The position numbers and the translations under genes are program-made. A stretch of 5,351 nt of DNA from Acidilobaceae archaeon. GTDB lineage: Archaea > Thermoproteota > Thermoprotei_A > Sulfolobales > Acidilobaceae. Each line of letters begins with the position of its first letter. Position 1 is the first letter of the stretch. The stretch is from the NCBI GenBank assembly GCA_027057815.1, contig JALURD010000059.1, forward strand, positions 1 through 5,351, written 5' to 3'. Positions 1 to 4,785 of this stretch are shown here, piece by piece. The notes beneath the pieces were generated by a model, which had not been told where the DNA came from, ran no database searches, and saw only the letters and a program-made list of their open reading frames with translations.

Positions 1-5
1 ATGTG

Positions 6-13
6 GGAGATGA
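6..13 (+). promoter_or_regulatory. Shine-Dalgarno-like site of mgtE
   Basis: GGAGATGA matches the archaeal anti-16S consensus GGAGGTGA at 7 of 8 positions and lies 9 nt before the ATG at 23. It supports that ATG as the start. An SD this close to the left edge suggests mgtE may be translated from a longer mRNA, possibly co-transcribed with a gene to the left, but no promoter or upstream gene is visible in the window. Confidence 0.55.
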
Positions 14-22
14 AGTAACGCC

Positions 23-1609
23 ATGCTAGCGGTTATAGTGGTCAAGGCCAGGGATAGGCCAGGACTGCTGCAGGATGCTGCCAGTATTTTAAGGTCTATG
101 GGAGCTAACATCGTGGCTAATATAGGTTATGCCATAGACGGTGAGGCCAGGCTCCTCTTCATCGTCGAGAGTAGAAGGGACCCATCCGAACTAGCAACCG
201 TGATGGAGGAGAAGCTCAAGAGCGACGGAGCCGAGGTAATAGCGGGAGAGCTAGGCCCTGACGTGGCAGACGCCCTAGCAGAAATGGCTGCCGAGAAGCC
301 TGTACTCCTCTCCGTGCTGGAGTCCTACCTTGCCCCAGCAGACCTACTCGGGGTCCTACTCAGGCTCCCCGAGGAGGAGAGGAAGAAGCTCTACAGGCTA
401 CTCTCGATTGAAGGGCTATCAGCGATACTCTCCGAGGCCGACGAGTCCACCGTAAAGGAGATCGCTGAGGCCATCGGGCCCAAGTGGCTTGCACGCGTCC
501 TCGAAGCCATGGATCCCGACGAGGCCGTTGACGTGTTACAAGCACTAGACTCCAAGACGCGGAGGGAGGTCCTGACGGCGCTCCCCAGAGACCGCCGAGA
601 CCAGGCTGCCAAGCTCCTCGCTTATCCCCCCGAATCGGCTGGAGGAATAATGACCACGAGCGTGCCAGTCTTAAGAGCGGACTCCACGGTGCAAGACGCT
701 CTAGCAGCTGTTAAGGATATAGACTACGATGTCAGGGACACAATAGTAGTTGTCGATGAGGAAGGCAGGCTCGTCGGCCTCATCCCAGTAAGCGACCTCT
801 TCCTATACAAGCCGGGGGAGAAGCTCGGAAGAATCGCCCAGAGGCCACGCGTCACAGTGACGCCCCTCATCGACAGGGAGGAGGCGGCCAAGCTCATGAT
901 GAGATACTACATGAACAGGCTGCCAGTAGTCGACGATAAAGGGTCATTCCTCGGAGTCATCACCATGGAGGATGTAGCCCATGTCCTTGCAGAGGAGGCA
1001 GCCGAAGATATAGCAAAGCTTGGAGGCATACTAGGAGGCATAAAGCCGAGCGAAAGGTACATCACCGTCAAGACCTTGGACCTTGTCAGGAGCAGGCTAC
1101 CGTGGCTCCTAGTCATCTACGCCATTGAAAGCATAACAGCTAACGTACTGAAGAGTTACGAGGACGTGATAGAGAAGGCGGCATTGATAGCCGCCTTCAT
1201 ACCCCTAATAATGGGTACAGGTGGGAATGTGGGCAGTCAAGCCACCAGCTTAGTGCTGAGAGCCCTAGCCTTGGGCGAGGTTTCCGAGCTTAGCAAGTAC
1301 GACATAGCTAGGATAGTGCTGAAGGAGGCAGCTACATCATCAATGATAGCGCTCGTCATGGGGTTGATAGGCTTCTTCTTCGCGCTGGCTATAAGCGAGT
1401 CAGTTATGGTGGCAGCCGCCGTGGCCTTGACTCTAGCGGCCGTCACTATTGTAGCAGATCTGATAGGAGCCCTCCTGCCCGTGCTTGCGAGGAGGCTCGG
1501 GATAGACCCGGCTGCTCTTTCCACGCCTCTTCTCACAACGATTATAGACGTGAGCGTAGCCTTCATCTACATGGCTATAGCGACGAAGCTCGTGCTAGGC
1601 CTTGGCTGA
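23..1609 (+). CDS. mgtE: MgtE family magnesium channel/transporter with N-terminal ACT domain
   Basis: A 528-residue membrane protein predicted to carry Mg2+ (possibly other divalent cations) into the cell. Domain order: ACT-like fold at about 3-75 (opens VIVVKARDRPGLLQDAA, typical ACT ligand-loop spacing); MgtE_N helical domain at about 82-205, with DPDEAVDVLQAL and the family junction YPPESAGGIMTT; two CBS repeats at about 208-268 and 272-330 (PVVDDKGSFLGVITMEDV); a connecting helix with EEAAEDIAKLGG; then a C-terminal membrane domain at about 355-528 with roughly five helices. The pore signature is present: GGNVGSQ at 400-406, and near the end DP at 495-496 and TTIID with Asp509, which by motif position corresponds to the Mg2+-selectivity aspartate of bacterial MgtE. 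Bacterial MgtE proteins are about 450 residues, so the extra length here is the ACT domain. The start is the ATG at 23: the ACT strand begins at residue 2 and an in-frame stop lies at 11-13. In known MgtE proteins the N and CBS domains gate the pore by binding intracellular Mg2+. The ACT domain suggests an additional small-molecule input (inference). Confidence 0.93.
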   Translation: MLAVIVVKARDRPGLLQDAASILRSMGANIVANIGYAIDGEARLLFIVESRRDPSELATVMEEKLKSDGAEVIAGELGPDVADALAEMAAEKPVLLSVLESYLAPADLLGVLLRLPEEERKKLYRLLSIEGLSAILSEADESTVKEIAEAIGPKWLARVLEAMDPDEAVDVLQALDSKTRREVLTALPRDRRDQAAKLLAYPPESAGGIMTTSVPVLRADSTVQDALAAVKDIDYDVRDTIVVVDEEGRLVGLIPVSDLFLYKPGEKLGRIAQRPRVTVTPLIDREEAAKLMMRYYMNRLPVVDDKGSFLGVITMEDVAHVLAEEAAEDIAKLGGILGGIKPSERYITVKTLDLVRSRLPWLLVIYAIESITANVLKSYEDVIEKAALIAAFIPLIMGTGGNVGSQATSLVLRALALGEVSELSKYDIARIVLKEAATSSMIALVMGLIGFFFALAISESVMVAAAVALTLAAVTIVADLIGALLPVLARRLGIDPAALSTPLLTTIIDVSVAFIYMAIATKLVLGLG

Positions 1610-3262
1610 CCTTATTAGCTGGGCCTTTAGGCCCGGGATCCTGTTAATCAGAAAGGCCACATCCAACGCTCTAACCTCGCCCAGCGATGGACCGGGCTCT
1701 CTGGCGATGTCCTCGAATCCCTTGGCGATAGACTCTTCAACTCTTCTGACCCAGTCACCTACCGCCTTGCCCTCAAGAGCGTCGAGCATTAAAGCGATAC
1801 GCAGGAGCGTGTTGAATTGGCTCTCCTCGGCGAGGTGTATGTTCAACCTCAAATCCACAGAAGCGGGGAGCGACCTGTCCTCAAGCCTCCCTCCGCGCAA
1901 CTTAGGCTTCTCCAACCGGGGGGCCCGCAGGACTATTCTCGGAGTGGGCTTCCTGTACTCTTCCTGTGGGACTCTAACCCCGTAAGTTGATGCTAAACTC
2001 TTAGCCTCCCGCGTTGCATCCCTAGGCTTGTATGATTCCATTACTATGACTGTATCAGCCACCGAGAGTAGTGGCAGGCTCCCGCTCGAGACTACAATGA
2101 CTGAGACTCCCTTGCCGACCATGCTGCGGGCGAGCATCGAGATCGGGGTCACCGTGTGCATCTTAGTGAGTTCCCTAGCTCTCTCATCCATGTAGAGTAT
2201 ATTGGTTGCAGCCGTGTCTTCATCGAGAAGCACAAGCTCGGCCCCAGCCTCGACAGCCTCTTGTATGGATGCAGCCGTGCTCGTCGCGCCACTAGCATCC
2301 GTTGTTGTGAAGCACCTCGTATCTCCACCGCCGGGTAGGTTATGTATCATGGGGCTCACGTCTACGCAGGATACAAATCTGCCATCCTCAGCCCTGACAT
2401 ACATGGAATTTCTGATTGTCACCACTCTCTCCCTACCATCGCCTGGTATGTGATTCCAGACCCCGGCCGCTATGGCTTCGAGGAGAGTACTCTTCCCGTG
2501 AAAGGCGCTTCCCGCGATAACCGTGAAGCCTCGGGGGATCCCCATCCCTGTGACCTCCTCTCCCCGGGGCCCTTGCAGTGAAACCCTGAGGCTTGGAGGG
2601 GACTCGAACGGGACTGCGCCTGGGAGGGGATCCTCGCAGCCCCCGCATCGGCGGGGCAGTATACTCCCATCCCCTACGAATGACACAAGCTTCTTTTCCC
2701 TCAACTGGGAGCGGAGGCTCTCCTGAAGCCTCCAAGTGTATATGTGCTCGTCAAGCCCTTCAAAGCCCTCCAACGCATCCTCTATGGCGTCTGGGAGACT
2801 TTCCAGCATCAGCTCTTCAGCAAGGTCTGCAAGGATTCGCCTTCTCTTGCTGGGCAGCCCTACCCACACCCTTATGATGACTCGGAATCCCTTGATTTCC
2901 ACACTACTCCGCTTAATCATGACTGGGCCGGGCCTCGGTATGGCAAGAAGGCCACTATGCCCTTCGCCCAGCTTCCTCGACTTCCTCCTGAGCGACGCAT
3001 AGAGCCTTCTAGCGATCCAGTCAGCGAGCGCAACTGGGTACCTCAAGGCCTCGCGGGGCCCCCTCCAGGCCGTCTCCGCCTTCACAACGCTAGGCGGCGC
3101 GAAGGGATCCCCCTGTACCTTAACCACCTTAAGCGAGATCCCGCCTACACTCTCCTGCGCACCCCGAAGAGCCTTGTAGGCCTTGAAGCCCCTCCCGTCT
3201 ATCTTTCTGAGGACATCGCTGATCCTAGCCAGCTCAAGCCACCCACTCTGGAGGCGGCACAC
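1595..3262 (-). CDS. Predicted ABC-class ATPase (COG3044 / PF09818-like)
   Basis: A 555-residue soluble protein that matches, across its length, the family annotated as predicted ATPase of the ABC class. The N-terminal part carries the family signatures IDGRGFKAYKAL (21-32) and QGDPFAPPS (50-58). A middle segment has FVGDGSILPR (195-204), followed by GMGIPRGFTVIAGSAFHGKS containing the Walker A loop (about 251-259). HIPGDGRE is at 271-278, the signature-like ASGATS at 323-328, and Walker B LVLLDED at 343-349 running into DEDTAATN. The family is widespread in bacteria and archaea with unassigned function. From memory, the trypanosome RNA-editing factor MRB1590 has a related fold with an RNA-binding pore, so RNA binding is possible but unproven here. 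The start is a GTG and is the only ATG/GTG/TTG codon upstream of the conserved N-terminus. No clear SD is seen, fitting a short-leader mRNA from the promoter at about 3304-3317. The TAG stop lies inside the end of mgtE, a 15-bp convergent overlap. A CGGC (CxxC) at 206-209 sits where I recall relatives having an SG-containing stretch. Confidence 0.9.
   Translation of the reverse strand: MCRLQSGWLELARISDVLRKIDGRGFKAYKALRGAQESVGGISLKVVKVQGDPFAPPSVVKAETAWRGPREALRYPVALADWIARRLYASLRRKSRKLGEGHSGLLAIPRPGPVMIKRSSVEIKGFRVIIRVWVGLPSKRRRILADLAEELMLESLPDAIEDALEGFEGLDEHIYTWRLQESLRSQLREKKLVSFVGDGSILPRRCGGCEDPLPGAVPFESPPSLRVSLQGPRGEEVTGMGIPRGFTVIAGSAFHGKSTLLEAIAAGVWNHIPGDGRERVVTIRNSMYVRAEDGRFVSCVDVSPMIHNLPGGGDTRCFTTTDASGATSTAASIQEAVEAGAELVLLDEDTAATNILYMDERARELTKMHTVTPISMLARSMVGKGVSVIVVSSGSLPLLSVADTVIVMESYKPRDATREAKSLASTYGVRVPQEEYRKPTPRIVLRAPRLEKPKLRGGRLEDRSLPASVDLRLNIHLAEESQFNTLLRIALMLDALEGKAVGDWVRRVEESIAKGFEDIAREPGPSLGEVRALDVAFLINRIPGLKAQLIRSAKA
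1621..1634. repeat. Short perfect inverted repeat just past the mgtE stop
   Basis: GGGCCT-TT-AGGCCC forms a perfect 6-bp dyad starting 12 nt after the mgtE stop. It lies inside the last codons of the convergent ATPase gene. It could form a small hairpin in the mgtE transcript, but no T-tract follows, so it does not look like a normal terminator. Coincidence in GC-rich coding DNA is quite possible. Confidence 0.3.
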
Positions 3263-3295
3263 CCTAGGTTTAAGTTTGGGACGACGATCCAGGCC

Positions 3296-3325
3296 AGGCT
3301 AGGATTTTATAATAAGGCCTAGCCT
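3296..3325. promoter_or_regulatory. Symmetric divergent promoter region: TATA core flanked by 8-bp inverted repeat
   Basis: AGGCTAGG (3296-3303) and its exact reverse complement CCTAGCCT (3318-3325) flank a 14-bp AT-rich core, ATTTTATAATAAGG. Read on the + strand the core gives TTTTATAATA, close to the archaeal box A TTTAWA. Read on the - strand it gives TTATTATAAAA. With the usual distance of about 26 nt, transcription would start near 3337 for the kinase-like gene and near 3283 for the ATPase gene, leaving leaders of roughly 20-30 nt on both sides. The repeat arms occupy the BRE position in each direction, so they may set TFB contact or be a repressor operator. Seen: the repeat and TATA-like core. 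Inferred: promoter activity in both directions. Confidence 0.6.
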
Positions 3326-3355
3326 AGTGCAAGAACTGTACTCCAGCAATTGACT

Positions 3356-3360
3356 GGAGG
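3356..3360 (+). promoter_or_regulatory. Shine-Dalgarno site of the dolichol-kinase-like gene
   Basis: A strong GGAGG lies 4 nt before the ATG at 3365 and 10 nt before a second in-frame ATG at 3371. It falls inside the longer reading frame that would begin at TTG 3350, which argues against that TTG. The choice between the two ATGs is open, since neither spacing is ideal. Confidence 0.6.
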
Positions 3361-3364
3361 CGTC

Positions 3365-4033
3365 ATGGGCATGACGCTAGCCCTGGAGACCCGAGTGTTC
3401 AACGAATTAATCGTAGCCCTCGCACTCGGCGTTTACGTTCTGGCCGTGGTTTACGGGACGAAGCTTCTCTACCAAGTTCTGAGAGGGAGAGGTTTACCGC
3501 ATAACGTGAGCGTGTACTATATCCGCAAAGTTATACACGCCGCCGCGGGGGGTGTAGTAGCCGCTCTCACACCCTTTCTTTTCACACAACCCCATATACC
3601 CGCGCTGATGGCCCTAGCCCTCTCAGGATTCCTCTACTACCACAGAGCCAGGGATAAGCTACTCTATTGGTTCCAAACGCCCGAGAACGCGTACGAGGTA
3701 AACTTCACTCTAGCCTGGGGCGCGGGCCTCTGGATCCTCTGGTCTATAACCGGGGATCCCAAGCTGGCCGTTCTCCCCCCACTCTTCATAGCTTTCGGTG
3801 ACGCCGTAACCGGGGTCGTGAGGAACGCCCTCTTCGCCAGGAGGACTAAGCATTGGATCGGCAACGCAGCCATGGCGCTCGTGACCGTGCCTCTGGGCTT
3901 CATGCTGGCCGGTCTAGTAGGCGCTGTGGCGGGGCTTATCGCAAGCATAGTTGAGAGATTCGAGATACCCCCGATAGACGACAACATTTTGATAGTAGTG
4001 GCCTCAACCATAGTGATACTTCTCGCCATCTAA
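3365..4033 (+). CDS. Dolichol kinase / phytol kinase (SEC59/VTE5) family membrane protein
   Basis: A 222-residue integral membrane protein, hydrophobic through most of its length with about six or seven membrane segments. It carries the marks of CTP-dependent polyprenol/lipid kinases (COG0170-like). RKVIHAAAGG is at about 54-63, on the cytoplasmic side of the second helix. FGDAVTGVVRN is at about 144-154, the acidic nucleotide-site motif. TKHWIGNAAM follows at about 161-170, corresponding to the family K-S-x-x-G stretch. ERFEIPPIDDN is at about 197-207, matching the family E...IDDN ending before the last helix. Relatives phosphorylate dolichol, phytol, geranylgeraniol or diacylglycerol. In an archaeon the likely substrate is an isoprenoid alcohol for lipid salvage or glycosyl-carrier synthesis (inference). 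Crenarchaeal members are also sometimes labelled phosphatidate cytidylyltransferase, a related membrane family. The start was chosen for the GGAGG at 3356; ATG 3371 or TTG 3350 would change the length to 220 or 227. It is transcribed divergently from the ATPase gene. Confidence 0.82.
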   Translation: MGMTLALETRVFNELIVALALGVYVLAVVYGTKLLYQVLRGRGLPHNVSVYYIRKVIHAAAGGVVAALTPFLFTQPHIPALMALALSGFLYYHRARDKLLYWFQTPENAYEVNFTLAWGAGLWILWSITGDPKLAVLPPLFIAFGDAVTGVVRNALFARRTKHWIGNAAMALVTVPLGFMLAGLVGAVAGLIASIVERFEIPPIDDNILIVVASTIVILLAI

Positions 4034-4053
4034 CCGGGAGAGAGGGGAGCCCA

Positions 4054-4101
4054 GCAAATATCAAAACCACCACTTGATCAATTTGCAAAGCAACCACTTG
4101 T
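4054..4101. repeat. Degenerate 24-bp tandem direct repeat in convergent spacer
   Basis: Two adjacent 24-bp units (4054-4077 and 4078-4101) agree at 17 of 24 positions. Within them, CAAAACCACCACTTG (4062-4076) and CAAAGCAACCACTTG (4086-4100) agree at 13 of 15. The pair fills most of the 77-bp spacer between the stops of the kinase-like and GNAT genes. On the - strand it presents T-rich stretches (GGTTTTGATATTTG) after the GNAT stop, which could help archaeal transcription termination. Only two copies exist, so this is not a CRISPR array. Confidence 0.5.
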
Positions 4102-4110
4102 TACGGGTAG

Positions 4111-4620
4111 CTAATCTTTTCTCTCTAGGTTAATTGGGATCTCCATCAGAAGCATGTCTCCATAATTCTCAACTACCTTGGCACCGAACTTCCTGGCTAG
4201 CCTGTACGCTCTATAGTTTCCGGTCATGATGTAACCGTAGAGCCTTTTAAGGCCCTTCTCGGCTGCAAGCCTAACTATTGCTCTAGCCAAGGCTTTACCT
4301 ATGCCTTTACCCTGATAAGCCTCCAAAACCGCTATGCCGCTCTCGGCATCACCGTCATCGGCTACCGCCTCAGCCACGCCGACTATTCTCCCGTCGCTGG
4401 TCTCAGCCACTACTATAACGCTTCTAGACTTCGAGAGTATCCTCTCAACGTAGGGTTGGAAATATTTTATTATAGTAAAGAACCTCGTGTAAATCGTCTC
4501 AGTCCTGAGGCTTTCGTAGAAGCGTACAAGTGCATCCTTGTCCTCATCGCATGCCTCCCTTATGGTTATTACGTCCCCGTTAACCTCTATTCGCTCCAAT
4601 ACTCTCTTCCTACACTCCAC
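4111..4620 (-). CDS. GNAT family N-acetyltransferase
   Basis: A 169-residue acetyl-CoA-dependent acyltransferase. The fold begins at VITIREACDEDKDALVRFYESL (17-38). TRFF (45-48) resembles the start of the acetyltransferase domain of Pat-type protein acetyltransferases. Strand 4 and motif A are clear: ESGIAVLEAYQGKGIGKAL (93-111), with the pyrophosphate-binding loop QGKGIG at 103-108. NYRAYRLARKFGAK (135-148) is the usual motif B helix. The substrate cannot be read from the sequence; a protein lysine or N-terminus, an amino acid or a small amine are all possible. The GTG at 4620 is preceded at 7 nt by GGTG, a weak SD; a TTG seven codons further in (4599) is an alternative start. The gene stands alone on its strand, converging with the kinase-like gene and divergent from the maltokinase-like gene. 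Confidence 0.88.
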   Translation of the reverse strand: MECRKRVLERIEVNGDVITIREACDEDKDALVRFYESLRTETIYTRFFTIIKYFQPYVERILSKSRSVIVVAETSDGRIVGVAEAVADDGDAESGIAVLEAYQGKGIGKALARAIVRLAAEKGLKRLYGYIMTGNYRAYRLARKFGAKVVENYGDMLLMEIPINLERKD

Positions 4621-4631
4621 GGTGTTACACC
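4621..4631. promoter_or_regulatory. Inverted repeat abutting the GNAT start codon (possible operator)
   Basis: GGTGTTACACC is a perfect 5-bp dyad around a central T, directly before the GTG start of the GNAT gene, and it includes the weak SD. Bound protein or an RNA fold here would block translation or early transcription. A function is inferred only from position and symmetry. Confidence 0.4.
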
Positions 4632-4654
4632 ATCATCTGTTAGGCAACACCCTT

Positions 4655-4665
4655 GTACATTGTAC
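4655..4665. promoter_or_regulatory. Inverted repeat between TATA box and predicted start site of GNAT gene (possible operator)
   Basis: GTACATTGTAC is a perfect 5-bp dyad around a central T. It lies immediately downstream of the - strand TATA box at 4674-4681, over the predicted start of GNAT transcription (about 4651-4653). Its centre is 34 bp from that of the dyad at 4621-4631, about three helical turns. This is a classic position for a repressor site in archaea; the regulator is unknown. Confidence 0.45.
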
Positions 4666-4673
4666 CACTCAGC

Positions 4674-4681
4674 GTATATGT
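4674..4681 (-). promoter_or_regulatory. Candidate TATA box of the GNAT gene
   Basis: The - strand reads ACATATAC here, a TATA-like element about 55 nt before the GTG start. The expected transcription start is near 4652, giving a leader of about 30 nt. It is bracketed by inverted repeats at 4655-4665 and 4683-4700. Confidence 0.45.
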
Positions 4682-4682
4682 G

Positions 4683-4700
4683 ACTTAAGATGCGTTAAGT
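4683..4700. promoter_or_regulatory. Spaced inverted repeat ACTTAA-n6-TTAAGT
   Basis: ACTTAA (4683-4688) and TTAAGT (4695-4700) are exact reverse complements separated by 6 bp. The element sits just upstream of the GNAT TATA box and about 30 bp upstream of the TATA box of the gene on the other strand. It could bind a dimeric regulator serving either gene, in the activator or BRE position. AT-rich intergenic DNA can give such dyads by chance. Confidence 0.35.
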
Positions 4701-4726
4701 ACTATTTGAACCGTCTTGAGGCGCCG

Positions 4727-4735
4727 CATATATTC
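4727..4735 (+). promoter_or_regulatory. Candidate TATA box of the maltokinase-like gene
   Basis: CATATATTC on the + strand sits in GC-rich surroundings. A start site about 26 nt downstream would fall near 4757, about 30 nt before TTG 4786 and 50 nt before GTG 4807. A GGAGGG at 4761-4766 follows, but it is too far (19 nt) from the TTG to be a convincing SD. Confidence 0.45.
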
Positions 4736-4785
4736 TAGGGCATCCACGCAACCCGCCGCTGGAGGGTACGTTTGGGGTTACTGCT

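Noticed and set aside
1..18. ATG TGG GAG ATG AAG TAA as a tail of an upstream gene or a tiny peptide gene
   Set aside because: Only six codons are visible, and another frame (GTG GGA GAT GAA ... TAG, ending at 29) is equally open. Nothing identifies which, if any, is the end of a real gene.
1237..1566. 109-codon open frame antisense to the MgtE membrane domain
   Set aside because: It mirrors the conserved pore-coding region and its Ser/Thr/Ala-rich composition reflects the complement of hydrophobic codons.
1621..1634. Intrinsic terminator for mgtE
   Set aside because: The dyad has only a 2-nt loop and no T-tract follows. It is also coding sequence of the opposing gene, so I list it only as an inverted repeat.
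2433..2735. 100-codon open frame on the - strand inside the ATPase gene
   Set aside because: It is in a different frame over the conserved middle and Walker A region, and its Pro/Arg/Gly-rich composition is typical of a shadow frame.
2871..2880. C/D-box sRNA suggested by ATGATGA on the + strand
   Set aside because: No CTGA D box follows within a suitable distance and the match lies antisense within conserved ATPase coding sequence.
2744..3322. 192-codon open frame on the + strand
   Set aside because: It lies antisense to the conserved N-terminal half of the ABC-class ATPase and has no recognisable motifs. It is a by-product of codon bias in the real gene.
4054..4101. CRISPR remnant, because the repeat unit is 24 bp
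   Set aside because: There are only two units, adjacent and without spacers, with 7 mismatches between them and no cas genes nearby.
4456..4738. Two overlapping + strand open frames antisense to the GNAT 5' end and its promoter
   Set aside because: They cover the GNAT coding start and the TATA/inverted-repeat region, have no SD and show no family features.
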